Shown here: piece after piece, positions 1 through 8,810 of the stretch
Position numbering within the stretch: the stretch's first letter is position 1
Layout of the letters: every line of letters starts with the position of its first letter
From: an uncultured Eubacteriales bacterium
Lineage (GTDB): Bacteria; Bacillota; Clostridia; Christensenellales; Aristaeellaceae
DNA length: 59,328 nt
Assembly: GCA_944349855.1 (NCBI GenBank)
Contig: CALVNS010000015.1
Coordinates: 1 to 59,328 of the forward strand
Reading direction: 5' to 3'
Translations under genes and position numbers: made by a program
The notes under the pieces: generated by a model
The model's database searches: none
What the model was told of the DNA's origin: nothing
The model's input: only the letters and a program-made list of their open reading frames with translations

Positions 1-808
1 CGGTCCCGTCCTCCAGCTTCCAGGGCGGCACGCCCGGCGCCAGACACAGCGGCGCGGGCGGCGTCTCCTCCTCCGGCGGCTGCGCGGGCAGCGCCTCCCC
101 GGGCCGCAGCTGCGCCAGCTGCGCCGCGCTCAGCCGCGCCACGCCGACCGTATCCAGCAGCTCGCCGCGCGAGGCCGTCAGCGCACACCGTCCCGCGTGC
201 AAAAACGTCACGCTGTCGGCGATCTTGTCCAGGTCGCCGGTGATGTGGGTCGAAAAGAGCACGGCGTTTCGCTCATCCTCCACGAACTGCTGCAAGAGGT
301 CCAGCAGGTCGTCGCGCGCCACGGGATCCAGACCGCCGGTCGGTTCGTCCAGGATCAGCAGGCGCGGCTCCCGCGCGAGCGCGCAGGCGATGGACAGCTT
401 CATGCGCATGCCCTTGGAGTAATCCTTGACGGGCTTGCGCGCCTCCAGGTCAAAGCGTTTCAGCAGCGCGTCAAAGCGTTCGTCCCGCCAGTCCGGGCAC
501 AGCCCGCGCATCATGCGCGCGACATCCCGGGCGCACAGCACGGTGGGAAAGCAGCAGTCGTCGGGCACGTAGGCCACGTGCACGCGCGCGCGCCAGTCAT
601 CCCAGCTCACCGGACGGCCCAGCAGGGTCACGCTGCCCGCATCCGGGCGGATCAGCCCCAGCATCGCCTTGATCGTCGTGGTCTTGCCCGCGCCGTTCTC
701 GCCTACGAGGCCCGCAATGGTCCCCGCCTCCACCGAAAAGCCGACGTTCTCCAGCTCAAAGGCGTCGTAGCGCTTGCACAGCCCCTCGACGCGCACCGCT
801 TCCGTCAT
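1..808 (-). CDS. ABC transporter ATP-binding protein (C-terminus cut by window edge)
   Basis: Reads leftward and runs off position 1, so the C-terminus is missing. About 269 residues are visible: Walker A GENGAGKTTT near residue 36, signature YSKGMRMKLS near 130, Walker B LLILDEPTGGLDP near 150, and an H-loop in FSTHI. This is the CcmA/YtrB-like class of ATPase that pairs with separate membrane subunits, which would lie to the left. The start ATG (806-808) sits 3 bases after the stop of the GntR gene, with its ribosome-binding site GGAGGAGG inside that gene's 3' end, so the two are co-transcribed and probably coupled. Known YtrA-type operons encode exporters linked to envelope stress or antibiotics. 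The substrate here is unknown. Confidence 0.9.
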   Translation of the reverse strand, partial: MTEAVRVEGLCKRYDAFELENVGFSVEAGTIAGLVGENGAGKTTTIKAMLGLIRPDAGSVTLLGRPVSWDDWRARVHVAYVPDDCCFPTVLCARDVARMMRGLCPDWRDERFDALLKRFDLEARKPVKDYSKGMRMKLSIACALAREPRLLILDEPTGGLDPVARDDLLDLLQQFVEDERNAVLFSTHITGDLDKIADSVTFLHAGRCALTASRGELLDTVGVARLSAAQLAQLRPGEALPAQPPEEETPPAPLCLAPGVPPWKLEDGT

Positions 809-811
809 GAA

Positions 812-1186
812 TCATTCCTCCTCCAACAAGATGTTCAGCAGTTCGCGCACCTCCGCGGCCTCGACGCCGCCCTGGCGCGCTGCTTCGACCGCGCGCGAGA
901 GGTGCTCCTCCACCAGGCGCAGGTGCTCCTCGCGGATGAGCGCCGCGTTCCGCCCGGAGACAAAACAGCCCTTGCCCGCGACGGTCTCGATGAAGCCGTC
1001 GCGCTCCAGCTCCTGGTAGGCGCGCTTGGTCGTGATCACGCTGATGCGCAGGTCCCGCGCGAGCGTGCGCATGCTGGGCAGCAGCTCGCCCGGCGCGAGC
1101 GCGCCCGTGGCGATCAGCCGCTTCACCTGAGAGGTGATCTGCTCATAGATCGGCTTGTCGCTCGCGTGGGAAAGGATGATGTCCAC
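812..1186 (-). CDS. GntR-family regulator, YtrA subfamily
   Basis: 124 residues, the usual size for YtrA-type GntR regulators: an N-terminal winged helix (PIYEQITSQVKRLI, then LPSMRTLARDLRIS and the recognition region TTKRAYQELERDGFI) and a short helical dimerisation tail instead of a large effector domain. The start is GTG (1184-1186), preceded by AAGGAGG at good spacing. It is the first gene of a leftward operon with the ABC ATPase, so autoregulation of that transporter is the likely role. The promoter just upstream carries repeated GTATAT elements that could be its operator. The family is clear; the inducer is not. Confidence 0.92.
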   Translation of the reverse strand: MDIILSHASDKPIYEQITSQVKRLIATGALAPGELLPSMRTLARDLRISVITTKRAYQELERDGFIETVAGKGCFVSGRNAALIREEHLRLVEEHLSRAVEAARQGGVEAAEVRELLNILLEEE

Positions 1187-1210
1187 GTGCGCATCCCTCC
1201 TTCCGGGTCT

Positions 1211-1261
1211 TCTGTATATATCGTATATGCACAGTATATATTATCAGACGCTCTCTGTCAA
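1211..1261 (-). promoter_or_regulatory. Promoter and probable operator of the GntR/ABC operon
   Basis: On the minus strand, -35 TTGACA (1256-1261), a 17-base spacer and -10 TATACT (1233-1238). Three GTATAT elements (1214-1240 on the plus strand) overlap and follow the -10 box, where a YtrA-type repressor would block polymerase. The promoter match is direct; the operator is inferred. Confidence 0.7.
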
Positions 1262-1672
1262 GAGGGGGAACGCATCTTTTGTTGTGCAAAACTCAAACCA
1301 AACCGGTGATTTTCCAGGGAAATCAAGGGTGAATTCCTCCCAGTTGGATGTACTTTTATAGATTTTTGTCCAATCACCACAGCTTTTCGGTTGGTTATCT
1401 GAAATAAAGTGCATAGATAATCTTGATTTTTTTGACCCATTGTGCTAAGATCAATATATCCAAAATACGTGCGCCTGATGGGCGCCGAGAAAAGGAGGGT
1501 TTGGAGCTCCACTCGCCGCACAGGCTCCGCGGCCCGCCGCCATGCAACGGACGCTCCCCAGGAAGCGACAGCGCCTCCCTCAAGGACGGAACGCCCGGGC
1601 GAAACGCACGGACTCTGTGCCGACCCCGTGCTCAACGGAGCGTAATCCAGCGAAAAAGAAGGAGGTAACCCT
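1262..1672 (+). promoter_or_regulatory. Gene-free region with promoter and long leader of the importer operon
   Basis: About 410 bases without a convincing gene. A plausible promoter is TTGACC (1432-1437), 17 bases, TATATC (1455-1460); a second reading is TTGATT (1423-1428), 17 bases, TAAGAT (1446-1451). Either leaves a GC-rich leader of about 200 bases before the binding-protein ATG. The leader holds a short GCGCC/GGCGC hairpin near 1471-1485 and an unused AAAGGAGGG at 1491-1499. An open frame from TTG 1501 to 1668 would give an Arg-rich peptide, but its spacing to that site is only two bases. I recognise no riboswitch class. Confidence 0.45.
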
Positions 1673-3553
1673 ATGCGCAAGATCCTGTCCCTGGCCCTCG
1701 CGCTGATGATGGTGCTCTCTCTGGGCTCCATCGCTCAGGCCGAAGAACTCGTCCCTGAAACCGGCACGCCGCGCCGTGAGACGCTCATCGTCGAGATGCA
1801 GTCTCCCACGGACACGCCCGGCCAGTTCAACCCCTACATGATGGGCACCCAGATGGGCTCCGGCATCCACCAGATGCTGATGAGCCACCTGTGGGAGATG
1901 GACACCGTCAAGGGCGAGCAGTTCGGCGAAGTGGCCGACGGCATGCCCGTTTCCAACGAGGACTTCACCGAGCACACCGTGAAGATCCGCCAGGGCATCA
2001 AGTGGTCCGACGGCGAAGATCTGAACGCGGACGACGTGGTCTTCACCTTCAACATGATCATGAACAACCCGGCCATCGCCGCGAGCACCTACTGCAACAG
2101 CGTGTTCTCGTCGGTGGAAAAGGTTGACGACTACACCGTCAAGTTCGTGACGAAGGATTCCTTCCCCCGTCTGGCGCTGCGCTTTGGCGTCACGATCTGG
2201 GGCTGCGACTACCGCATCGTGCCCGAGCACATCTACTCCCAGGTGGAGGATGTGACCCAGTTTAAGGATGAGAACCCCGTCGTGGCCGGTCCTTACACGG
2301 TTCACTCCTATGACCCGCTGGGCAGCTGGATCCTCTTTGAGAAGCGCGAGGACTGGCAGAGCAGCACGCTGGGCGTCGTGGCCGGCGAGGAGCCCGTGGC
2401 GAAGTACGTGCTCTTCCGCGCCCTGGGCGACGACACCTCCCGCCAGATGATGTTCATCAACAACGAAGTGGACATCCTCTGTGAAGTCACGCCCGAGATC
2501 CTCGAGGTCATGACCAGCGCGAACGACAAGATTGCCTGCTGGTATGAGGATTTCCCGTACGCGACCTCCGACGACCCGTGCTCCAAGGGCCTGTCCTTCT
2601 CCATCGGCCAGGGCGCGCCGTATGACAGCGCGGACTTCCGCTGGGGCATCACGCTGGCTCTGAACTTCGACGAAATCTCCATGAACATCTTCGACGGCGT
2701 CGGCCGCGCGAGCTGCCTGCCGATCCTGACGGCCACCAGCGCCATGCAGGAGCTGTACTACATCCCGCTGCAGCCGTGGCTCGAGGAGTTCGAGCTCGAC
2801 CTGGGCGATGGCACGACGATCAAGCCCTTCGACAGCGGCTACGCGGCCCGCATGGCCGAGCGCCTGGGCGTCGAGGGCACTGAAGAGGAACTGATCGACA
2901 TGTTCGGCATCGGCTGCTGGAAGTATGATCCGGAAGCCGCCGAGAAGCTGCTGATCAAGGCCGGCCTGGAGAAGCGCGACGATGGCTGGTACTTCAACGG
3001 CGAGCCCTTCGTCATCGAGATGTCCTACATCGCCGACTCCGAGGCGCAGGCCGGCCGCGGCACCGAGGCCGCCTACAACCAGCTGGTCGCCTTCGGCCTG
3101 AACTGCACGCTGTCCAGCAAGAGCTCCGCCACTTGGAGCGCCGACGGTGAAACCGGTAACTACGACATCGCCGGCTACTGGCCGACGGGCGGCATCACCA
3201 AGGACATCTACTCTCAGATCAACGGTTGGGATGCCGACCTGATCGTCCCGCTGGGCGAGCGTGGCTCCGGCCAGGGCACCCGCTGGAACAACCAGGTTGC
3301 CACCGACGCGATCCAGGAGATGGCCACCCTGTCTCCGGACGACGAGCGCAGCTACGAGCTGGCCATGGTCTTCCTGAAGGAAGCGGTCAAGGATATGCCG
3401 TTCATCGGCTTCCACTCCGGCGTCAAGTTCGTGCCCACCAACAGCACCTACTGGGAGGGCTACCCCTGCGCCGAGAATCCCTACAATGGTCCGTGGTGGT
3501 GGTGGAGCTGCTTCAAGTACATGCTGCCGCACATCACCCCCGTGGCGGAATGA
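1673..3553 (+). CDS. Family 5 extracellular solute-binding protein (Opp/Dpp type)
   Basis: 626 residues, the substrate-capturing component of the importer encoded downstream. A signal peptide covers residues 1-23 (basic MRK, hydrophobic core, then AQA before EEL). It is followed by the SBP_bac_5 fold, recognisable by segments such as VVFTFNMIMNNP, the DDYTVKF strand and AGPYTV. The tail is rich in aromatic residues (four Trp in a row near residue 611). There is no cysteine at the cleavage site, so it is not an evident lipoprotein, unlike most such proteins in monoderm Firmicutes. The start ATG is 5 bases after AAGGAGGTAA. Family 5 proteins bind peptides, but some bind oligosaccharides. The mannosidase and epimerase genes downstream favour a glycan ligand, which is inference. 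Confidence 0.9.
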   Translation: MRKILSLALALMMVLSLGSIAQAEELVPETGTPRRETLIVEMQSPTDTPGQFNPYMMGTQMGSGIHQMLMSHLWEMDTVKGEQFGEVADGMPVSNEDFTEHTVKIRQGIKWSDGEDLNADDVVFTFNMIMNNPAIAASTYCNSVFSSVEKVDDYTVKFVTKDSFPRLALRFGVTIWGCDYRIVPEHIYSQVEDVTQFKDENPVVAGPYTVHSYDPLGSWILFEKREDWQSSTLGVVAGEEPVAKYVLFRALGDDTSRQMMFINNEVDILCEVTPEILEVMTSANDKIACWYEDFPYATSDDPCSKGLSFSIGQGAPYDSADFRWGITLALNFDEISMNIFDGVGRASCLPILTATSAMQELYYIPLQPWLEEFELDLGDGTTIKPFDSGYAARMAERLGVEGTEEELIDMFGIGCWKYDPEAAEKLLIKAGLEKRDDGWYFNGEPFVIEMSYIADSEAQAGRGTEAAYNQLVAFGLNCTLSSKSSATWSADGETGNYDIAGYWPTGGITKDIYSQINGWDADLIVPLGERGSGQGTRWNNQVATDAIQEMATLSPDDERSYELAMVFLKEAVKDMPFIGFHSGVKFVPTNSTYWEGYPCAENPYNGPWWWWSCFKYMLPHITPVAE

Positions 3554-3588
3554 TGGCTTGAAGTCCATCGTCTGATTGACTCCTGACG

Positions 3589-3624
3589 GCACGCGCCGCC
3601 CGACGCGGCGGCGCGTGCTTCTTT
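3589..3624 (+). terminator. Hairpin between binding protein and permease genes
   Basis: A perfect 12-bp GC stem (3589-3600 with 3607-3618) and 6-base loop, followed by TTCTTTACT. It is probably a partial terminator or mRNA-stabilising stem that keeps the binding protein in excess over the membrane genes. Confidence 0.7.
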
Positions 3625-3750
3625 ACTACCCTCCTTCCCCCGCACCCGTTCGGGGGCGCAACGCTTCCTTCCCTTCGGAGTCCATGCGCTGCCCGCACGG
3701 CAGCCGTCGCGAGAACCGCTTGATTTCATGATATTGAAGGGGTGTCACCC

Positions 3751-4749
3751 GTGAAATTCTGGAAGTATTTGGGCCTTCGTTTGATGACATGGGCGCTGAC
3801 GATCTGGATCGGCGTCACATTCATCTTCTTTATCCCGCGCATGTTCCCATCCGACCCGGTCGAAAACATGATCGGCCAGATGCAGTCCCGTTCCGGCCAG
3901 ATGGACCCCGCGCAGAAAGAGGCGCTGCGCAAGCAGCTGCGCATACAGTTCGGCCTGGAGGGTTCGCTGCTGGAGCAGTATACGTCCTTCCTGTGGAATG
4001 GCCTGTTCCACTTTAACTTCGGCCCCTCGCTGATGAGCTATCCGACGCCAGCGGGCGAGATCATCGCGCGCTATCTGCCCTATACGGTCGGACTCTCATT
4101 GACGTCCACCGTACTGGCGTGGACGATCGGCAACATCATCGGCCTGTTGGCAGGCTTCAGAAAGAACAAACGCTCTTCCAAGATCCTGGAGGGCATTGCG
4201 ATCTGCATCTACCCCATCCCGTACTTCATCATTGCGCTGGTGTTGCAGATCATATTCGCCTTTGTGCTCCGATGGTTCCCGATCCAGGCCAACATCGCCG
4301 TGAACGCGGACTTCGGGCGCTACATCTCCTCGCTGATCCGCGCCTCGACGCTGCCGGCGATCTCCCTGCTGCTGGTAGGAACCGGCTGGTGGATCATCTC
4401 CATGAAGTCGCTGTCGAGCACCACCGCAGAGGAGGACTTCGTGCTCTACGCGCGCTACCGCGGCCTGTCTGAGGGCAAGATCGCCCGCAGCTACGTCTTC
4501 CGCAACTCGATCCTCACGCAGATCACGGCGCTGGCCATGAGCCTGGGCGGCGTGTTCAACGGCTCGATCATGACGGAGATCATCTTCGGCTATCCGGGCG
4601 TCGGCGAGCTGATCCAGAACGCGATCCTGCAGTCGGACTACAACATGATCCTGGGCTGTATCACCATCTCGATCCTGGCCATCTCCACGGCCACACTGAT
4701 CGCCGACCTGATCTATCCCTTCATCGACCCGCGCATTCGCTATAGCTGA
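3751..4749 (+). CDS. ABC transporter permease, OppB/DppB type
   Basis: 332 residues with about six membrane segments. The first is the N-terminal LMTWALTIWIGVTFIFF helix typical of the OppB class. The cytoplasmic coupling loop carries the EAA-type sequence YARYRGLSEGKIARSYVFRN in the last third, followed by GYPGVGEL as in other OppB proteins. I place the start at GTG 3751, which has AAGGGG eight bases upstream; an in-frame GTG at 3742 lies on top of that site. It forms the transmembrane channel with the next gene. Confidence 0.9.
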   Translation: MKFWKYLGLRLMTWALTIWIGVTFIFFIPRMFPSDPVENMIGQMQSRSGQMDPAQKEALRKQLRIQFGLEGSLLEQYTSFLWNGLFHFNFGPSLMSYPTPAGEIIARYLPYTVGLSLTSTVLAWTIGNIIGLLAGFRKNKRSSKILEGIAICIYPIPYFIIALVLQIIFAFVLRWFPIQANIAVNADFGRYISSLIRASTLPAISLLLVGTGWWIISMKSLSSTTAEEDFVLYARYRGLSEGKIARSYVFRNSILTQITALAMSLGGVFNGSIMTEIIFGYPGVGELIQNAILQSDYNMILGCITISILAISTATLIADLIYPFIDPRIRYS

Positions 4750-4769
4750 GAAAGGAGGAACGGTGCATC

Positions 4770-5606
4770 ATGAAAAAGTTCTGGAAAAATGCCAACGGCC
4801 GCCTGAAGACCGGCATCATCATGACCGCGTTCTTCTTCTTTGTCGGCTTTGTCATCTACTACATTCCGCATATCAATCCCTTTACGTTCAACACCTACGA
4901 CAAGAACCTGCCGCCCAGTTGGGAGCACTGGCTGGGCACGACCGCCGTCGGCCAGGACGTGCTCTGGCTGCTGATTGAGGCCATCCACAACTCGCTGTCC
5001 ATCGGTCTGATCGTCGCCTTCCTGGGCACGGTGGTCGGCGTGTTCGTCGGCCTGGTGTCCGGCTTCTCGGGCGGCGCTGTCGACCGCGCGCTGATGGTCG
5101 TCACCGACACGTTCGTCGTCATCCCCTCGCTGCCGATTCTGATCCTGATGACCGCGCTGATGAAGGGCTCGTCCACCGTCATCCTCATGGCGCTGGTGCT
5201 GGCGATGTTTGCATGGGCCTGGCCCAGCCGCCAGATCCGCTCCATGGCGCTGACGCTCAAGGAGCGCGACTTCATTCACACCGCGCGGTTTTCGGGCGAG
5301 GGCACGATCCAGATCGTCGTGACCGAGATCCTGCCCTACGCGCTGAGCTGGTCGCTGTCCAACTTCATGAACGCGACGCTGTCCGCCATCGCCTCCGAGT
5401 CCAGCCTGGCGGTTCTGGGCCTGTCGCCCGCGAACCTGATCTCCCTGGGCAACATGATCCAATGGGCGCGCGCACGCAACGCGATCATGGCGCAGCGCTG
5501 GTTCTGGATCGGTTCGCCGATCCTGGCGACCATGCTGCTGTTCATCGGCCTGTTCCTGCTGATCACCGGCTACAACGACTACATGTCCATGAAGAGAGGT
5601 AGATAA
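4770..5606 (+). CDS. ABC transporter permease, OppC/DppC type
   Basis: 278 residues and about six membrane helices, with an N-terminal extracytoplasmic segment after helix 1. The typical OppC element GTTAVGQDVLWLLIEA (family form GTDxxGRD) appears near residues 52-67, and the EAA loop SMALTLKERDFIHTARFSG near residue 155. GAGAAAGGAGGAACGG precedes the ATG at 4770, 20 bases after the stop of the partner permease. It is co-transcribed with the other importer genes. OppC proteins usually bring the PAVLFL-like helix for dimerisation with OppB; only overall similarity is claimed here. Confidence 0.9.
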   Translation: MKKFWKNANGRLKTGIIMTAFFFFVGFVIYYIPHINPFTFNTYDKNLPPSWEHWLGTTAVGQDVLWLLIEAIHNSLSIGLIVAFLGTVVGVFVGLVSGFSGGAVDRALMVVTDTFVVIPSLPILILMTALMKGSSTVILMALVLAMFAWAWPSRQIRSMALTLKERDFIHTARFSGEGTIQIVVTEILPYALSWSLSNFMNATLSAIASESSLAVLGLSPANLISLGNMIQWARARNAIMAQRWFWIGSPILATMLLFIGLFLLITGYNDYMSMKRGR

Positions 5607-5608
5607 AG

Positions 5609-6580
5609 ATGCTAAAAATTGATCATCTTTCCGCCTCCTATAAGACCATCGACGGCAACGTTCACGTCGTAAAGGATGTCAACTTCGAAATTTACGACAA
5701 CGAAATTTTCGGCATCGCCGGCGAATCCGGATGCGGCAAGTCCACACTGCTCAAGACGCTGTATGACATCATTGAGTTCCCGCTGGAGATCGACTCGGGC
5801 AAGGTGGTTCTCAGCGGCGAGAAGAACGGAAAGCCCTTCTCCTACGAATCGGGCGAGATCCGCAAGAGCTGGTGGAACCACATTTCCTACGTTCCTCAGG
5901 CTGCGCAGAGCGTTCTGAACCCGATCGTGCGCCTCAAGAGCCAGTTCCTCGATTCGATCCCCAAGGAGGACCGCCACAACGAGACCGAGCAGCAGACGCT
6001 TCAGCGTGTGGCCAAGTATCTGGAGGAGCTGGGCCTCTCGCCCGACATCCTCGACGCCTTTCCCTTCCAGCTGTCCGGCGGCATGCGCCAGCGCGCCATC
6101 ATCGCGCTTGCCACGTTCATGTCCCCCAACGTCGTGCTCGCCGACGAGCCGACAACCGCTCTGGACGTCGTCGTGCAGCGCGGCATTCTGATGATGCTCA
6201 TGCGCCTGCAGCGTCAGTTTAAAAACACCCTGGTGCTCGTCAGCCACGACATGGGCGTACACTACCAGATCACCAACCGGATGGGCATCATGTACTCGGG
6301 CAGCTTTGTCGAGCTGGGCAAGACCGAGGACATCTTCAACGATCCAATCCATCCCTACACGCAGATGCTCATCGGCGCGCTGCCGCGCGTGGGCGACAAG
6401 AGCCAGAAGGTGGGCATTCCGGGCCGTCCGCCGGCACTGACCAATCCGCCGCCCGGATGCCGCTTCGCCCCTCGCTGCCCCAAGGCGACGGACAAGTGCC
6501 GCTCGGTCGTGCCCGAGTTTTGCGAAATCAAGCCCGGCCGCTATGCGGCCTGCCATCTGCTCAAACCGGAGGTGAAGTGA
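5609..6580 (+). CDS. ABC transporter ATP-binding protein, OppD/DppD type
   Basis: 323 residues. Walker A GESGCGKST at 38-46, signature LSGGMRQR near 154, Walker B VVLADEPTTALD near 175, and H-loop VSHDM. The C-terminal oligo_HPY extension has the cysteine pattern CRFAPRCPKATDKC, followed later by C and ACH. In DppD homologues these cysteines hold an Fe-S cluster. The ATG begins 2 bases after the permease stop, behind AGAGAGG. It powers uptake together with the next ATPase as a heterodimer. Confidence 0.93.
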   Translation: MLKIDHLSASYKTIDGNVHVVKDVNFEIYDNEIFGIAGESGCGKSTLLKTLYDIIEFPLEIDSGKVVLSGEKNGKPFSYESGEIRKSWWNHISYVPQAAQSVLNPIVRLKSQFLDSIPKEDRHNETEQQTLQRVAKYLEELGLSPDILDAFPFQLSGGMRQRAIIALATFMSPNVVLADEPTTALDVVVQRGILMMLMRLQRQFKNTLVLVSHDMGVHYQITNRMGIMYSGSFVELGKTEDIFNDPIHPYTQMLIGALPRVGDKSQKVGIPGRPPALTNPPPGCRFAPRCPKATDKCRSVVPEFCEIKPGRYAACHLLKPEVK

Positions 6581-6581
6581 C

Positions 6582-7568
6582 ATGGCCGAAAAGCTGCTCG
6601 AAATCAAGGGCGTCAGCAAGATCTTCCGCATCGGCGGCATGCTGATGGGCAAAAAGCTCGTCGCTGTCGACGATGTATCGCTGGACATCGACGCGGGCAA
6701 GCCGGTCATCCTCTCCATCGTCGGCGAGTCCGGCTGCGGCAAGTCCACACTCTGTAAGATGATCCTTCGCCTGTATCAACCAGACAAGGGCTCCATCGTG
6801 CTGCTGGGGCACGACTATGCCGACAAAAGAAGTTACGATCCCAAGCAGTTCAAGCTGGACGTGCAGCCCATCTTCCAGAACCCCTTTGAAACCTTCTCCG
6901 CGCGCAAGACGGTCGACACGTACCTGTTTAACACCGCGCTGCGCCTTAAAATCTCTAAGAACCGCGACGAGGCGGAAAAGCTGGTGGACGAAGTGCTGCG
7001 CAGCGTCGGCATGTCCCTGTCCGTCGTCAAGGGCAAGTACCCGACGCAGTTCTCCGGCGGCGAGCTGCAGCGCGTGTCCATCGCGCGCGCGCTCATCACC
7101 CGTCCCAAGCTCATCATCGCCGATGAGCCCGTCGCGGCCATCGACGCGTCGATGAAGATGAACATCGTCAACCTGTTCAAGGAGCTCAAGGACAAGTACA
7201 ACGTCTCGTTCATCTACATCACGCACGACCTGTCGACCGCTTACTATGTGTCGGACTACATCGCCACACTCTACCGCGGCGGCCTGATTGAATATGGTCC
7301 CGCCCGCGAGATCATGGACAATCCCGCGCACCCGTACACGGAACTGCTGATGAGCGCCGTGCCGCGCGTAGGCGACAAGTGGGACCACGAGGTCGTCATG
7401 CCCGACATGGAGGACAAGGAATACGCGATCACCTACTGCAAATTCGCGCCCCGTTGTCCCTATGCGACGGACGAATGCCGCAAGAAGCGGCCGGGCATGG
7501 TGCAACTCAATGCGCGCCGCAAGGTGCTGTGCTTCCACCCGCTGCTCAAGACGAGTCAGGAGTCCTGA
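6582..7568 (+). CDS. ABC transporter ATP-binding protein, OppF/DppF type
   Basis: 328 residues. Walker A GESGCGKST near 48, signature FSGGELQR near 157, Walker B LIIADEPVAAID near 177 (Val-Ala-Ala replaces the common Thr/Val-Ser-Ala), and H-loop ITHDLS. An oligo_HPY C-terminal region carries CKFAPRCPYATDEC. The ATG is one base after the stop of the OppD-like gene, with GGAGGTGA inside that gene. It completes a five-gene importer, and a strong terminator follows, so the isomerase and mannosidase are probably expressed separately or by read-through. Confidence 0.93.
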   Translation: MAEKLLEIKGVSKIFRIGGMLMGKKLVAVDDVSLDIDAGKPVILSIVGESGCGKSTLCKMILRLYQPDKGSIVLLGHDYADKRSYDPKQFKLDVQPIFQNPFETFSARKTVDTYLFNTALRLKISKNRDEAEKLVDEVLRSVGMSLSVVKGKYPTQFSGGELQRVSIARALITRPKLIIADEPVAAIDASMKMNIVNLFKELKDKYNVSFIYITHDLSTAYYVSDYIATLYRGGLIEYGPAREIMDNPAHPYTELLMSAVPRVGDKWDHEVVMPDMEDKEYAITYCKFAPRCPYATDECRKKRPGMVQLNARRKVLCFHPLLKTSQES

Positions 7569-7619
7569 TGCGGCCATGGGCCGTCCGCTCTGCCCCAAAG
7601 GCCTCGTCGGCCTGCAAAT

Positions 7620-7660
7620 GGGAACAGGCCGCCGTGCAGGCGTGTCTGTTCCCGTTTTTT
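7620..7660 (+). terminator. Rho-independent terminator after the importer genes
   Basis: An 8-bp stem GGGAACAG/CTGTTCCC (7620-7627, 7646-7653) with an 18-base loop is followed by G and six T. Confidence 0.8.
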
Positions 7661-7785
7661 GAGGCATTTTCCTGCGCGCGAAGGAAAAACGCACCTGCAG
7701 GGCGAACTTCTAGTATCGGTTACGCGAAGCGTTCCCATGCAGAACGCATCGCCCGTCACCCACGAAGAGAAAGGATGGTTGAATC

Positions 7786-8688
7786 GTGCTTCCGCATTAC
7801 GACATCTCTCAGATCCGCATCGGCACCTGCCTGCCCGGCCAATTTGCCGAGCAGTGGGGTCCGCACATGGCCGACATCGGCTTTGAAACGCTGTCCGTCA
7901 ACTTCCACATGGAGTACTATGGCGTCAACATCGAGGAGCAGGGCCCGCGCATGAAGGCGATGGCCGAGGAAAAGGGTGTGGAGATCACCACGCTGGGCTA
8001 CTACTGCAACGCCATCCAGTACGAAGACCACAAGAAGGCGCTCGAGCGAGCAATTGACGCCGCGCATCTGTACGGCGCCAAGATCGTCTCCACGTTTGCA
8101 GGCGCTTATGAGGACAAGCCCGTGGACGAGTCTTTCAAGCGCTTTGGCGAAGTCTTCCGCGATCTGGCCAAGCGCGCCGAGGACCGTGGCGTGCGCCTGG
8201 CCATCGAAAACTGCCCGATGGGCGGCACCTGGGACCGCCCCACCTGCAACATCGGCTTCAACCCGCGCGCATGGGAGCGCATGTTCGACGAGGTGCCCAG
8301 CGATGCCCTCGGCCTGGAGTGGGAACCCGCACATCAGATGATCCAGCTGATCGATCCCATCGCCCAGCTGCGCAAGTGGGTGAAGAAGGTCTACCACGTC
8401 CACGGCAAGGACGCCACCGTCGACCATCGCGCGGTTGCCGACTATGGCGTGCTGTGCAACACCGACTGGTATGCGCCCGAGCGCACGCCGGGCTTTGGCG
8501 ACAGCAACTGGCGCGATATCATCTACATCCTGCACGAGGGCGGCTACACCGGCGACATCTGCGTAGAGGGCTATCACGACCCGATCTACAAGAAGGATTG
8601 GGAGATGACCGCCCAGAAGCACGCGCTCGCCTACCTGAAGTGGTGCCGCGGCGGCGACTTCACGCCCAATCCGTGGGAGCAGAAGTAA
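7786..8688 (+). CDS. Sugar phosphate isomerase/epimerase family TIM-barrel protein
   Basis: 300 residues of the AP-endonuclease-2/xylose-isomerase-like barrel. Likely metal ligands are Glu in AIENCPMGG, Glu/His in GLEWEPAHQ, His in YHVHGKD, and Glu in ICVEGYHDP near the C-terminus; this is the usual E-E/D-H-E arrangement. The start is GTG 7786 with GAAAGGATGG ten bases upstream; the nearby ATG at 7774 is out of frame. The family includes epimerases, isomerases and dehydratases, so the substrate cannot be named. Its position between a carbohydrate-like importer and alpha-mannosidase suggests processing of a mannose-derived or related sugar. Confidence 0.85.
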   Translation: MLPHYDISQIRIGTCLPGQFAEQWGPHMADIGFETLSVNFHMEYYGVNIEEQGPRMKAMAEEKGVEITTLGYYCNAIQYEDHKKALERAIDAAHLYGAKIVSTFAGAYEDKPVDESFKRFGEVFRDLAKRAEDRGVRLAIENCPMGGTWDRPTCNIGFNPRAWERMFDEVPSDALGLEWEPAHQMIQLIDPIAQLRKWVKKVYHVHGKDATVDHRAVADYGVLCNTDWYAPERTPGFGDSNWRDIIYILHEGGYTGDICVEGYHDPIYKKDWEMTAQKHALAYLKWCRGGDFTPNPWEQK

Positions 8689-8725
8689 TCCCCGCCGTCT
8701 TGCGTCCTTCCGCTCTTCCTCAACA

Positions 8726-8760
8726 GGGCCGGGCCCTTTCCCCCGGCCCCGTTTGTTCGC
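8726..8760 (+). terminator. Weak terminator-like hairpin
   Basis: A 7-bp stem GGGCCGG/CCGGCCC (8726-8732, 8743-8749) is followed by CGTTTGTT. The T run is interrupted, so termination would be partial. Confidence 0.45.
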
Positions 8761-8810
8761 AGGGAGAAATTTCCTTATTATTCCAATTTTGTGTGTACAC
8801 TTTTGGAGCA

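Noticed and set aside
1501-1668. Arg-rich leader peptide frame before the binding protein
   Set aside because: The only site AAAGGAGGG is two bases from the TTG, too close, and no attenuator-like codon run is seen. Kept only as a remark in the leader entry.
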